Made by a program: the position numbers and the translations under genes
In this document: positions 39,675-49,878 of the stretch, piece after piece
Position numbering within the stretch: the stretch's first letter is position 1
Layout of the letters: each line of letters starts with the position of its first letter
Notes under the pieces: model-generated
Seen by the model: the letters and a program-made list of their open reading frames with translations, nothing else
Databases searched by the model: none
What the model was told of the DNA's origin: nothing
Assembly (NCBI GenBank): GCA_963722495.1
Contig: CAVRND010000029.1
Span: 1 to 64,000, forward strand
Source: Hyphomicrobium_A sp963722495
GTDB lineage: Bacteria > Pseudomonadota > Alphaproteobacteria > Rhizobiales > Hyphomicrobiaceae
Reading direction: 5' to 3'
DNA: 64,000 nucleotides

Positions 39675-40418
39675 ATGCTGCGGACGATCCGAGAAATGCG
39701 CCTGCTCTGGCCGACCGTCGCCGCGCTTGCCGGCTTTGCCTTCCTCGTCGCGCTCGGCAACTGGCAGATGCGCCGTCTCGATTGGAAGCAGGGGCTGATC
39801 GGCTCCATCGCCGAGCGCACGCACGCCGCCCCGGTGACCCTGGCGCTTGCCGAGGAGCGCGCCGGGCTGGGCGGCGATGTCGAGTACACGCGGGTGAAGG
39901 TCGACGGCCAGCTGCTCAACGATCGCGAGATCTTTCTTTACGCCCTGGACGACAACTACGGCCCCGGCTTTCACGTCATCACGCCGCTGCGCCTCGCCGA
40001 CGGCAGCATTGCTCTGGTCAATCGCGGCTTCGTGCCCAACGACCTGAAAGATCCCGCCAAGCGCGTCGCTGGGCAGCTATCCGGCGACGTCAGCTTCACC
40101 GGTCTACTGCGGGTTGCCGACGTGCAGACGATGTTCGTCCCCGCCAATGAGGCCGCGAAAAACATCTGGTACTGGCGCGATATCGACGCCATGGCCAAGA
40201 CGCTGGGCGCCGATGCGCCACGCGTGCACCGCTATGTCATCGACGCAGAAGCCAATCCGCCGGCGCCCGGCGGCTGGCCCAAGGGTGGCGTCACCCGCCT
40301 CGAGCTGCCGAACCGTCATCTCGAGTATGCGCTGACTTGGTACGGCTTGGCGGGGGCGCTCGTCGCCGTCTATCTCGCCTTTGTCGCTACCCGCGGGCGC
40401 CAGCCAGGTCCGAAATAA
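39675..40418 (+). CDS. SURF1-family oxidase assembly protein
   Basis: A 247-residue inner-membrane protein with helices at both ends (WPTVAALAGFAFLVALGNWQ near residue 15 and YALTWYGLAGALVAVYLAFV near 225) enclosing a periplasmic domain (GPGFHVITPLRLADGSIALV; VNRGFVPNDLKDPAKR). NWQMRRLDWK and TWYGLAGALV are SURF1 signatures. SURF1 helps place heme a in subunit I. Confidence 0.94.
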   Translation: MLRTIREMRLLWPTVAALAGFAFLVALGNWQMRRLDWKQGLIGSIAERTHAAPVTLALAEERAGLGGDVEYTRVKVDGQLLNDREIFLYALDDNYGPGFHVITPLRLADGSIALVNRGFVPNDLKDPAKRVAGQLSGDVSFTGLLRVADVQTMFVPANEAAKNIWYWRDIDAMAKTLGADAPRVHRYVIDAEANPPAPGGWPKGGVTRLELPNRHLEYALTWYGLAGALVAVYLAFVATRGRQPGPK

Positions 40419-40555
40419 GTCCCGCAATGCCAATGCGTTGGGGTTAATCGCAACAAGCCTGTGCGGAGGGACGAACTATCGCCCGCGCTTGCTTGTAGGC
40501 CCTCCGGACGGGCACTAGGGTGAAATGCATCCGCTCTTGAGGAGAACATCGCGCG

Positions 40556-41965
40556 TTGAACTACATCTCGACCAGAGGCGAGGCGCCCCCGCTGGGGTTC
40601 GAGGACGTCGTGCTCGCCGGGCTGGCGCGCGACGGCGGCCTTTACGTGCCGCAGGCGTGGCCGGTGCTGGCGCCCGAAACCATCGCCTCGTTCGCCGGCA
40701 TGCCGTTTGCCGATGTCGCCGTGGAAGTGATCTATCCGTTCACCGGCGGGGCAATCTCGCGCGACGAGCTGCGGCATATGACGACCGAGGCATATTCACG
40801 CTTCGGCCATCCGGCGGTGACGCCGCTGGTGCAGGTTGGGACCAATCGCTGGATCCTGGAGCTGTTCCACGGGCCGACTCTGGCCTTCAAGGACGTCGCC
40901 ATGCAGCTGCTCGCCCAGCTGATGGATCGCGTGCTTGCCGAGCGCAATCAACGCGCCACTATCATTGGTGCCACGTCCGGTGATACCGGCGGCGCAGCCA
41001 TCGAAGCCTTCCGCGGCTCCCCGCGTGTCGATGTGGCCATCCTCTTCCCCGAGGGGCGCGTCTCAGGCGTGCAGCGGCGCATGATGACGACGCCGACCGA
41101 GCCCAATGTGCATGCCATCTCCGTGCATGGCACGTTCGACGACTGCCAGGCGCTGGTGAAGGCGATGTTCAACGATCACGGGTTCCGCGATCGCGTGTCT
41201 CTGGCCGGCGTCAATTCCATCAATTGGGCGCGCATCGCCGGACAGGTGACTTACTATTTCGTCGCGGCGGTTGCGCTCGGTGCGCCGTACCGTCCTGTCT
41301 CATTCGTCGTGCCGACCGGCAACTTTGGTGACATCTTTGCCGGCTACGTGGCCAAGCGCATGGGCCTGCCGATCGAAAAGCTGGTCATCGCCTCCAACGT
41401 CAACGACATCCTGCCCCGCACGCTGCACGAGGGGTCATATGAGATGCGCGAGGTCGTCGCCACGACGTCGCCGTCGATGGATATCCAGATCTCCTCGAAC
41501 TTCGAGCGCTACCTGTTCGAGGCCTCGGGTCGCGATGCGCCGCTGATCCGCGCCAAGATGCGCGCGCTGAAGGAAACCGGCAGCTTCGATCTCGGCTCGC
41601 TCGGCGAGGTCATGCGGCGCGAGTTCGCCGCGTCGGCAGCCAGCGAGGCCGAAGTTGCCGCGGCGATCGTGCGCACCAAGGCCGAATGCGGCTACCTGGC
41701 CGATCCGCACACCGCGTGCGCCATCGTCGCTGCCGACCGCGCGCTCGGCGACAGCCGCGCACCGCAGGTGGTGCTTTCCACCGCCCATCCCGCCAAGTTC
41801 CCCGACGCCATGCAGGCCATCACCGGCGAGCGGCCGGCGCTTCCCAAGCGCCTCGACGGCCTGCTGACGGCCAAGGAGCGCTTCACCACCATCGAAAACG
41901 ACATCGGCGCTGCCGAGGCGCACGTCGAATCCCTGACGCGCGCGGTCCTGGAGGGCCGCGGATGA
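40556..41965 (+). CDS. thrC: threonine synthase
   Basis: A 469-residue cytoplasmic PLP enzyme converting O-phosphohomoserine to threonine. It starts at a TTG, with GAGGAG about 10 bases upstream. MNYISTRGEAPPLGFEDVVL is the typical N-terminus. ELFHGPTLAFKDVAMQ carries the PLP lysine, and GATSGDTGGAAIEAF and VPTGNFGDIFAGYVAKRMGL bind cofactor phosphate. ThrB lies 9 kb away on the other strand. The stop overlaps the M16 peptidase start (ATGA), the usual alphaproteobacterial pairing. Confidence 0.96.
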   Translation: MNYISTRGEAPPLGFEDVVLAGLARDGGLYVPQAWPVLAPETIASFAGMPFADVAVEVIYPFTGGAISRDELRHMTTEAYSRFGHPAVTPLVQVGTNRWILELFHGPTLAFKDVAMQLLAQLMDRVLAERNQRATIIGATSGDTGGAAIEAFRGSPRVDVAILFPEGRVSGVQRRMMTTPTEPNVHAISVHGTFDDCQALVKAMFNDHGFRDRVSLAGVNSINWARIAGQVTYYFVAAVALGAPYRPVSFVVPTGNFGDIFAGYVAKRMGLPIEKLVIASNVNDILPRTLHEGSYEMREVVATTSPSMDIQISSNFERYLFEASGRDAPLIRAKMRALKETGSFDLGSLGEVMRREFAASAASEAEVAAAIVRTKAECGYLADPHTACAIVAADRALGDSRAPQVVLSTAHPAKFPDAMQAITGERPALPKRLDGLLTAKERFTTIENDIGAAEAHVESLTRAVLEGRG

Positions 41966-43230
41966 CGGTCGAGCTGACGACGCTCAAGAACGGCCTGAGG
42001 GTCGTTACGGACAACATGCGCAACCTGGAGACCGTATCCCTAGGGCTATGGGTCGGCACCGGTGCGCGCCACGAGACGGACCGCGAGCACGGCATCTCCC
42101 ACTTCCTCGAGCACATGGCCTTCAAGGGCACGCGCCGTCGTAGCGCACAGCAGATTGCCGAAGAGATCGAGGAGGTGGGTGGCGAGCTGAACGCCGCCAC
42201 CAGCATGGAGACGACGGCCTATTTCGCCCGCGTCCTCAAGGGCGACGACGGCGTGGCGCTCGGCCTCATCGCCGACATCCTGCAGAACTCGGCGTTCGGG
42301 CGCCCGGAGCTGGAGGGCGAGCGGCAGGTGATTCTGCAAGAGATCGCCGCCACTCGCGATAGCCCCGACGACATTGGCTACGATCTGCTGCACGACGCAG
42401 CTTATCCCCAGCAACCCGTCGGGCGCCCTATCCTGGGGACCCCGCTCAGCGTCGGCAGCTTCACGGCCACCGACTTGAGGCGCTTCCTGGGGCGCCGCTA
42501 CGGCCCTGGAAACATGGTGATCGCCGCCGCCGGCGCTGTCCGCCACGCAAACGTCGTTCGCCACGCTGAAGCCCTATTCGGAGGGCTGACTGACGAGCGG
42601 CGAACAACGGGGGAACGGCCGGCCAAGTATGTCGGCGGCTTGCGCGTTTCGGAGAAGCCTTTCGAGCAAAGCCATCTCCTGATCGGCTTTCCCAGTCCCT
42701 CGTACAGGGATGACGCGTTCTACACGGCCCAAGTTTTCTCGGGGCTGTTCGGTGGGGGCATGTCGTCCCGACTTTTCCAGGAGGTGCGCGAGAAGCGCGG
42801 CCTCTGCTACGCGATCTACTCGACCGCGTGGGGTTTGCAGGATGCCGGATTGTTCGCAATCCACGCGGCAACGGGGACAGGATTGATGGGCCAGCTCATC
42901 GATGTCATCGGCGCAGAACTGAAGCGAGCGACCGAAAAGGCACCCGACCCCACGGAATTGGCGCGCTCCAAGGCGCAGCTCAAGGCTGGGCTGTTGATGA
43001 GCTTGGAAAGTTCGTCGGCGCGGGCAGAGCAGATGGCACGTCACGTGCTAACGCATAATCGTGTGCTGACGAACGGCGAGCTGATGGACAAGGTCGACGC
43101 AGTGACGGCGGAAGATACGCGTGGCTTCGCCGCCAAGCTAGCGGCCAGCGACGCTTGCGTTTCCGTCGTCGGCAGTGGCCGGCGCTCGCGCAAGTTTGCC
43201 GAGCGCGTTTTGAGTGTGGTGCGGGCATAG
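41962..43230 (+). CDS. M16 family zinc peptidase (mitochondrial processing peptidase-like)
   Basis: A 422-residue metallopeptidase. The inverted zinc motif HFLEH occurs at residues 47-51 within GISHFLEHMAFKG, and the distal Glu lies in the EEIEEVGGELNAATSMETT region. The second half has the FSGLFGGGMSSRLFQEVREK block. This is the bacterial relative of the mitochondrial beta-MPP. It is coupled to thrC by an ATGA overlap. Target substrates unknown. Confidence 0.94.
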   Translation: MTVELTTLKNGLRVVTDNMRNLETVSLGLWVGTGARHETDREHGISHFLEHMAFKGTRRRSAQQIAEEIEEVGGELNAATSMETTAYFARVLKGDDGVALGLIADILQNSAFGRPELEGERQVILQEIAATRDSPDDIGYDLLHDAAYPQQPVGRPILGTPLSVGSFTATDLRRFLGRRYGPGNMVIAAAGAVRHANVVRHAEALFGGLTDERRTTGERPAKYVGGLRVSEKPFEQSHLLIGFPSPSYRDDAFYTAQVFSGLFGGGMSSRLFQEVREKRGLCYAIYSTAWGLQDAGLFAIHAATGTGLMGQLIDVIGAELKRATEKAPDPTELARSKAQLKAGLLMSLESSSARAEQMARHVLTHNRVLTNGELMDKVDAVTAEDTRGFAAKLAASDACVSVVGSGRRSRKFAERVLSVVRA

Positions 43231-43256
43231 CCTAGCGCTTCGAGGGGAAGCAGCCG

Positions 43257-43868
43257 TTGGCATTCCTACGATCGAGCACCGGCACAGAAAGCGCCGTCAC
43301 CCTGCGCGGGAACGGCGTGTGGCTGCGCGCGCCGCTGATGGGTGACTACGCGCCCTGGGCCGAGCTGCGCGCCATGAGCCGCGATCATCTGACGCCGTGG
43401 GAGCCGATTTGGCAGCGCGATGAGCTGTCGCGCAGCGCCTTTCGCCGCCGCGTCCGTCACTACCAGCGCGAATCGCGCGAGGACCTCGGCTACGCATTTC
43501 TCATCTTCTCGGACGCTGACGATCAGCTCATCGGCGGCCTTACCATGTCCAACGTGCGCCGCGGTGTGACGCAGGCGGCGGTGGTCGGCTACTGGCTCGG
43601 CAAACCTTACGTATGCCGCGGCTACATGACGGAGGCGGTACGCGCCGCCGTCGGCTTCGGTTTCGAGACGCTGCATCTGCACCGCCTGGAGGCGGCGACG
43701 ATGCCCAACAACGCGGCCTCGATCCGCGTGCTGGAGCGCAACGGTTTCCGCCGCGAGGGCTTTGCGCGCCGCCTATTGAAGATCAATGGCGTGTGGGAAG
43801 ACCACGTGCTGCACGCTCTGCTCGGCGACGACCACCGCGGCGATTCGAGCGAGGTGCGCGCGGTATGA
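43257..43868 (+). CDS. GNAT acetyltransferase, RimJ/RimL-like
   Basis: A 203-residue cytoplasmic acetyltransferase. VWLRAPLMGDYAPWAELRAM begins the fold, DDQLIGGLTMSNVRRGVTQA and GYWLGKPYVCRGYMTEAVRA give the acetyl-CoA loop, and LEAATMPNNAASIRVLERNG is the RimJ-type signature. The start is TTG at 43257 with GAGGGGA upstream. It may acetylate ribosomal protein S5 (RimJ) or other N-termini. The stop overlaps the next gene as ATGA. Confidence 0.92.
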   Translation: MAFLRSSTGTESAVTLRGNGVWLRAPLMGDYAPWAELRAMSRDHLTPWEPIWQRDELSRSAFRRRVRHYQRESREDLGYAFLIFSDADDQLIGGLTMSNVRRGVTQAAVVGYWLGKPYVCRGYMTEAVRAAVGFGFETLHLHRLEAATMPNNAASIRVLERNGFRREGFARRLLKINGVWEDHVLHALLGDDHRGDSSEVRAV

Positions 43869-46800
43869 GCACGATGACCTCGAGACACGCAGAAGTGCGC
43901 GGTTTCAGCCGCGCCGCCGCCGCGTATCTCGTGCTCGCCGTCTTCGTGCTGCTCATCGCCCTGCCCGGCCGCGCCTTCGCCTTGAAGTCGATCGTCATCG
44001 AGCCGGATCAGGACCGCGTCGAAGTGACGACGCTGGGCGAGTTCTACGATGCCCGCGGCGACAGCCTGCAGGTGGAGACAGCGCCCGCCGCCGACGGCAT
44101 GACGGGCCGCATCTCGGTCACCGCCAAGACGCCAGGCACCAACCCCAATTGGGTCGTGTTCGCGCTGACCAATCCGACCGACAAGCCGGTCGAGCGGTGG
44201 CTCACGGCCGAGCGCTATAGCATCATCGGTTCCGGCGCCGTGTGGCCCGACCTCGACGCGCAGCGCATCGAGGCGGTGACGCCGTCGATGGGCTACATTC
44301 CCGAGCGCATCAAGAGCGACCGCGCCGATATTTTCCGCGTCACCATCGAGCCCGGGCAGACGGTCACCTACGTCGCCGAGCTCGCCTCCGATCGCTTTGC
44401 GCGGCTCTACTTGTGGAAGCCGATCGACTACGAGCTCTATTCGCGCGACCGGCTGCTGTTCAACGGCATCATGTTGGGCCTCACCGGCCTGCTCGCCATC
44501 TTCCTGACGGCGATTTTCGCCGCCAACCACAAGGCGATCTTCCCCAGTGCGGCGCTCGTTGCCTGGTGCGTGCTGGCCTACCTATGCGTCGACTTCGGCT
44601 TCTTCCATAAGCTGTTCCAGCTTCGTCCAGAGGACAACGCGGTCTATCGAGCGGCGAGTGAATCCGCCGTCGCGGCCAGTCTCGTCATCTTCATATCCGT
44701 GTTCCTGCGCATCGCGTTTTGGCATGGCCTCATACGCATGCTGTTCACGGTGTGGATCATCGCCCAGCTGACGCTGGTCGCCGTGGCAGTGATCGATCCG
44801 CGCCTGGCCTCCACCTTCGCGCGCACCTCGTTCATCATCATCGGCGCCGTCGGCGGCGCGTTTGCTCTGTTCCTCGCCCTGCGCGGCCAGGATCGGGCGC
44901 TGTCGCTGATCCCGACGTGGATACTGTTCCTCATCTGGGTGTTCGGCGCCTCGATGGTGCTGACGGGGCGTCTGTCGGGCGATGCCGCGGTGCTTGGTCT
45001 CGTCGCCGGCCTAGTGCTCATCCTCATTCTCATCGGCTTTACCGTCACCCAGTTCGCCTTCCGCTCGCTGGAGCCGTTGTTCGGCGCCGCGCCAAGCGAG
45101 CTGCAACTGCGGGCGCTCGCCGTCGATGGCGCCGGCTCGGCGGTGTGGGAATGGAACGCGCGTCGCGACGAAGTGAAGGTCAGCCCGGCGATCGAAGCCT
45201 CGCTCGGCCTTAACCCGGGCGAGCTGTGCACCAAGGTCGACGACTTCATCAAGCACCTGCATCCCACGGATCGCGAGCGATTCCGCATGATCCTGTGGTC
45301 GATCCAGGAACGCACCTGGGCGCGCATCAAAACCGATTTCCGCATGCGGCACGCCGACAACAGCTATCGCTGGTTCGAGCTCGAGGCGGCGAGCGTCCCG
45401 AATGCGGACGCGCGCGCCATGCGCTGCGTCGGCCTGGTGCGTGACGTGACCGACGCCAAGCGGGCGCACGAGCGCCTTCTGCACGATGCCGTGCACGACA
45501 GCCTCACCGGGTTGCCGAACCGCGAGCTGGTGCTCGATCGAACTCGGTGTCGCCGCCAGCCGGGCAAAAACCGAGCCCGGCGTACGTCCCAGCGTCACCT
45601 TCATCGACATCGACAAGTTCAAGAGCGTCAACGTCTCGTTCGGTCTCGTCGTCGGCGACAGCTTGCTGCTGACGGTGGCGCGCCGGCTGCAAAGCCATCT
45701 CGGTCCGCACGATACGCTCGCCCGCGTCGGCGGCGATCAGTTCGCCATCCTGCTTGTCTCCGAGCAGAGCCCGCAGGATCTTGCCGGCCTCGCCGAACGG
45801 GTACGCCGCTCCCTGCGCGCGCCGATCAAGATCGCCGGCCAGGAGATCGTGCTCACCGGCTCCATCGGCATCGCCGTTTACGACGGGGAGACGCCGAGCC
45901 ACCTCGACCTCTACAAGGAGGCCGAGATCGCCATGTACCGCGCCAAGCGCGGCGGTGCCGATCGTATCGAGATCTTCCGTCCCGAGATGCGCTCCGACCG
46001 CGACGATCGCGTCGCCCTGGAAAGCGATCTGCGCAAGGCGCTGGCCAAGAATCAGATCAAAGTCCTCTACCAGCCGATCATCTATCTGCCGACCGAAGAG
46101 CTGGCCGGCTTCGAGGCGCTGGTGCGCTGGGAGCATCCCAAACGCGGCCTGATGAGCCCCGACGATTTCATTCCCATCGCCGAGCAGTCGGATCTCATCG
46201 TGCGTCTCGGCTCGCATGTCCTCCTGCGCGCGGCGCACGAGGCTGCCCGCTGGCAGCGCGAGCTGCCGCGCGAAGAGCGGCCGTTGTTCGTCTCCGTCAA
46301 CATCTCGAGCCGGCAGATCTTCCGCCAGAACCTCATCCAGGAGATCCGGCACATCCTCGGGCGCAACATCGTGCCGAAGGGCTCGCTGCACCTGGAGATC
46401 ACCGAGAGCTTGGTGATGGAGAACCCCGAGCAGGCGACGGAGATCCTCGAATGGCTGCGGGGCGCCGGTGCCCAGCTGTCGCTTGATGACTTCGGCACCG
46501 GATACTCCTCGCTCGCATACCTACAGCGTTTCCCGTTCGACACCATTAAGATCGACCGCGCGCTGGTGCAGGCGAGCGGAGAGAGCGGCGGCGCCGGATC
46601 GGCGATCGTGCGCTCGATCGTGGCGCTCGGTCACGAGCTCGGCAAGAGCGTCGTCGCCGAAGGCGTCGAGAACGCCGAGGACGTCGGCTTCCTGCGTTCG
46701 ATCAACTGCCAGTATGCGCAGGGCTTCTATTACGGCGAGCCGATGTCGGATCGCGACGTCCTGCAGCTCCTGAAGATGGTGCGCACGGCCGAGCACAAGC

Positions 46801-47836
46801 TGCGTCCGCGCGGACTGTTCCGCGCTGCCAAGGCGAAGGGCAAGCAGCGCGACAAGAAGCCCGCCGTCGCCGCGAAGACCAACGGCGCGACGGCGCCCGC
46901 TTCACAGCCCCATGCCGACGGCCGTCCGCCGCTGCCAAACAGCACAGTGCGTCCGCGTCAACGTCCGCGCGCGCAGCCGCAATCGAACGGCATGCATCCT
47001 CAACAGGCGCAGTTGGCCCCGCCTCCAGCGCCGCATATGCATCAGGAGGAGCACGCGCAGGTAGACTTCGCCATGATGCCGCCGCCGCCCCCGATGCCGC
47101 AGGACTTTGCCCCACCACACCACGAGCAGCATCTGCAGGAGCAGCACGCGTTCCCATCTGCGCAACATGAGTTTGCGCCGCCGCCACCGCCGCCCCAGTT
47201 CGACGCCGCGCCGCCGCAGCTCAACGGGTTTGATGGTCCTCCGCCGCCGTTTAACGGGGGTCGCCGCCGCCGCCGCCGGCGATGATGGAACAGTTCACGG
47301 CGCCCCAGCAGGCGGAGCACTACCTCCAGCCGCCGGTGCCGCAGGGCTACGCGCCACCAACGCCGCCGCCGCACCCGCCCTCACACGCCGGAAACGGCTC
47401 ACATGCGCCCTTCAACGGGTTTGACGATCCGATGCCGCCGATGGGCGAACACGGCATGCCGCCCCTACCGCCAGCGCATGGGGAACCGTTCGAGCCAAAT
47501 CCGCTGCTCGCAGCGCTGGCCAACGAGCGGTTGCCAGAGCCCCCGTCGTCTATGTTCGCACCGCAGAGCCGCCCCATGCCGGCGCCGCCGCACCCGCACA
47601 CCAATGGAGCCGCCAACGGAAACGGGGCTCCGCATGGCGCCGGCAACGGAGCTGGAAATGGCGTCAAGCCGCTCGCTCGCCGAGGGCCGGATTTCTCCGG
47701 GCTGCCTCCGGCGATGGCCGAGAGCCTTGCCAAGCTGGCCGGCGTGCCGTGGCCGCCGCGGTCGGAAGATGAAGAAAGTGAGCTCGCGGCGCATGCGGCC
47801 GGACATCCGTCCGGTGCGCCGCGCCGCGAAGGCTAG
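43865..47836 (+). CDS. c-di-GMP phosphodiesterase-type protein: 7TM sensor, PAS, degenerate GGDEF, EAL and long proline-rich tail; two frameshifts
   Basis: About 1320 residues when joined. A signal peptide ends near residue 40 (PGRAFA). A periplasmic sensor domain spans to ~195, seven or so helices lie at ~197-400, PAS at ~420-535, GGDEF at ~540-700 and EAL at ~720-970. The cyclase motif is GGDQF instead of GGDEF (residue ~621). The EAL part looks active: FEALVRWEHP, LEITESLVME, SLDDFGTGYSSLAYL, IKIDRALV and SVVAEGVENAEDV. A ~350-residue Pro/His/Gln/Asn-rich tail follows. Breaks lie near 45540 and 47270. The stop TAG lies inside a repeat element. ATGA overlap with the GNAT gene. Confidence 0.88.
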
Positions 47837-47999
47837 TGTGATGATCGAGAAATTCGCATCATCAGCGGGCGAGGTCCGGAGCGAATTTCTCGATCTGAAT
47901 CACACTAGCAAGTCCATGTTTCTAGTGTCCCTTATGATTCCGAAGTTCGCTCCCGATACCAGCCGCGAGCTCCGGCGAACTTCGGAATCGGGACACTAG
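47833..47999. repeat. composite double-hairpin repeat, copy 1
   Basis: 167 bp. Hairpin A (47833-47908) has arms CTAGTGTGAT + TCGAGAAATTCGC, with unequal inserts (GA left, TCAGA on the reverse of the right arm). A 13-base linker CAAGTCCATGTTT follows. Hairpin B (47922-47999) has arms CTAGTGTCCC + GATTCCGAAGTTCGC, with an extra TTAT on one side. It lies between the convergent EAL-protein and yqgE genes, and its first CTAG supplies the EAL gene's TAG. Confidence 0.95.
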
Positions 48000-48011
48000 C
48001 GGCGATAGCCG

Positions 48012-48629
48012 TTAGGCGTGTCCGGCATCGCTGACGAGATGCGACGGATCGATGCCGATCTTGGCCAGCGCGCGCGTGTACTTCGCCTCGAGATTTGGAT
48101 CGAAGATCAGCTCCGGATCGGCCGGGCAATTGAGCCAGCCGTTGGCCTGGATCTCGCTTTCCAGCTGACCCGGCGACCAGCCGGCGTAGCCGAGCGCGAG
48201 GATCGCGCGGTTGGGACCGTTGCCCGCCGCGATGGCCTTGAGGATGTCGATGGTTGCAGTAAGACAGACGCCGTCCTCGATCGGCAGTGTCGAATCGTCG
48301 GCGAAGTAGTCGGCGCTGTGCAACACGAAGCCGCGCCCCGTCTCGACCGGACCGCCGACATGGATCGACATGTTGGTAACGTCGTCGGCAACGCCGTCCT
48401 CGCCGTCTGCCGTCTCGATGCCGAGGCGCTCAAGCAGGTCGGGGAAAGAGATGTGCGAAGCGCGCTGGTTGAGGATGAGGCCCATCGCGCCATCCTCCGA
48501 ATGTGCGCAAAGATAGATCACCGAGCGTGCAAAACGCGGATCCGACATTACGGGCATGGCAATCAGAAGCTGGCCGTCGAGATAGCCTTCGGCGGAAGCG
48601 CGGCGCGGGCCGGGGCGAGCGATCTTCAT
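48012..48629 (-). CDS. YqgE/AlgH family protein (UPF0301)
   Basis: An intact 205-residue cytoplasmic protein. YLDGQLLIAMPVMSDPRFAR, CAHSEDGAMGLILNQRASHI, SIHVGGPVETGRGFVLHSAD and ALGYAGWSPGQLESEIQANG are the conserved blocks. The family is widespread; AlgH was first linked to alginate regulation, but its biochemical role is unclear. Its stop lies 12 bases from repeat copy 1. Confidence 0.95.
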   Translation of the reverse strand: MKIARPGPRRASAEGYLDGQLLIAMPVMSDPRFARSVIYLCAHSEDGAMGLILNQRASHISFPDLLERLGIETADGEDGVADDVTNMSIHVGGPVETGRGFVLHSADYFADDSTLPIEDGVCLTATIDILKAIAAGNGPNRAILALGYAGWSPGQLESEIQANGWLNCPADPELIFDPNLEAKYTRALAKIGIDPSHLVSDAGHA

Positions 48630-48814
48630 GGAGCAATATTAACGCGCCGGCCGGCGGGGTGTGAAGCCGTCAATTCGCGGCATAGACGGCTGCCGGTGCT
48701 TGCAAATTGGCCAGAGCCGCCATTTGTTCCGGTAGTCGTCGCTTGCGGCGGCGTAACGAGACGCTACAACGCAGGGGACGAAGCGGCGTCGCCGGAAGGA
48801 TTGCGGAACAGCCG

Positions 48815-49651
48815 ATGCGCAAATTTCTGAGTTTTCCGATCGTCGCCGTGACGGGGCTGGCTTTGCTCGGCGCGCCGGTGGTGTACGCCGCCTCCGATGC
48901 CGCGTCGGAATGGGTCGAAGGCCATAGCTCGCGCGCGCGTATTATCAACGGCGGCGGCAACTTGGCCGGCATCGAGCTGCAATTGCCGGAGGGTTGGAAG
49001 ACGTACTGGCGCTATCCCGGCGAGGCCGGTGGCGTCGCACCGTCGTTCGACTGGTCGAAGTCGACCAACCTTGAAAGTGCGCAGGTCCTCTATCCGGCGC
49101 CGAAACGTTTCACCGACAAGTCCGGCGATACCATCGGCTACAAGGGTAACGTGCTGTTTCCCGTGCGCCTGAAGCCGAAGGACGCGAGCAAGCCGATCGA
49201 TGTGCATCTCGCGTTCGACTACGGCGTCTGCAAGGACATCTGCATTCCGGCGCAAGCCGAGCTGACGCTGAACCTCGCTCCGGATACCGGACAGGCCGCG
49301 TCGGAAGTGTTCGCGGATGCGATGGCGCGCGTCCCGGCACCGCTCGAGGCGCGGCGCGAAACTGATCCTGTGCTCAAACGCACGGTCGTCGAGTTGTCGG
49401 GCGCCAAGCCGCGGCTCTTGTTGGAGACGCAGTTTCCCGACGGAGCCGAGCATGCGGACGCGTTCGTCGAAGCGCCCGATGGGCTTTACGTGCCGTTGCC
49501 GAAGAAGGTCGCCGATGACGGCAAAGGCGCGGTCACGTTCGAGATCGATCTATCCAAAGACGCCGACGTTGCCGCGCTCAAGGGCAAGCAGCTCACCGCG
49601 ACGATAGTGTCAGACAAGGGCCAGTCGGAGGCGACGTTCCCGCTTCAGTGA
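48815..49651 (+). CDS. exported protein with DsbD N-terminal-like domain
   Basis: A 278-residue periplasmic protein. The signal peptide (LSFPIVAVTGLALLGAPVVY) ends near residue 25. The mature part has ELQLPEGWKTYWRYPGEAGG, GYKGNVLFPVRLKPKD and FDYGVCKDICIPAQAELTL, with a Cys pair (CKDIC) like that of the DsbD alpha domain (DsbD_N/DsbC-like). It lacks the DsbD transmembrane and gamma domains. It probably takes part in periplasmic thiol exchange; the partner is unknown. ATG 48815 fits the signal peptide better than the longer frame. Confidence 0.85.
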   Translation: MRKFLSFPIVAVTGLALLGAPVVYAASDAASEWVEGHSSRARIINGGGNLAGIELQLPEGWKTYWRYPGEAGGVAPSFDWSKSTNLESAQVLYPAPKRFTDKSGDTIGYKGNVLFPVRLKPKDASKPIDVHLAFDYGVCKDICIPAQAELTLNLAPDTGQAASEVFADAMARVPAPLEARRETDPVLKRTVVELSGAKPRLLLETQFPDGAEHADAFVEAPDGLYVPLPKKVADDGKGAVTFEIDLSKDADVAALKGKQLTATIVSDKGQSEATFPLQ

Positions 49652-49663
49652 GCGAACGCGCCG

Positions 49664-49831
49664 CTAGTGTCCCGATTCCGAAGTTCGCCGGGAGCTCGCG
49701 GCTGGCGTCGGGAGCGAACTTCGGAATCATAAGGGGCACTAGAAACATGGATTTGCTAGTGTGATTCAGATCGAGAAATTCGCTCGATCCCCCGCCACTG
49801 ATGGTGGCGAATTTCTCGATCATCACACTAG
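49664..49831. repeat. composite double-hairpin repeat, copy 2 (reverse orientation)
   Basis: 168 bp in the opposite orientation to copies 1 and 3: hairpin B' (49664-49742), linker AAACATGGATTTG, hairpin A' (49756-49831). One outer arm reads GGGGCACTAG instead of GGGACACTAG. It lies between the tandem DsbD-like and peroxiredoxin genes, 12 bases after the first and 47 before the second. Confidence 0.95.
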
Positions 49832-49878
49832 CGCAATCCGTTGTCTCCAATGCAAATCAACCAAAACGAGGTCAGCCA

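Noticed and set aside
43613..46486. 957-residue frame beginning inside the GNAT gene
   Set aside because: The part before 43865 is the wrong frame of the acetyltransferase, and the part after ~45540 is the wrong frame of the GGDEF/EAL region; only the middle is real.
47833..47999. Simple rho-independent terminators at the repeat copies
   Set aside because: Stems are long but lack T-runs, and copy 2 lies between tandem genes; termination may be a side effect but does not explain the structure.
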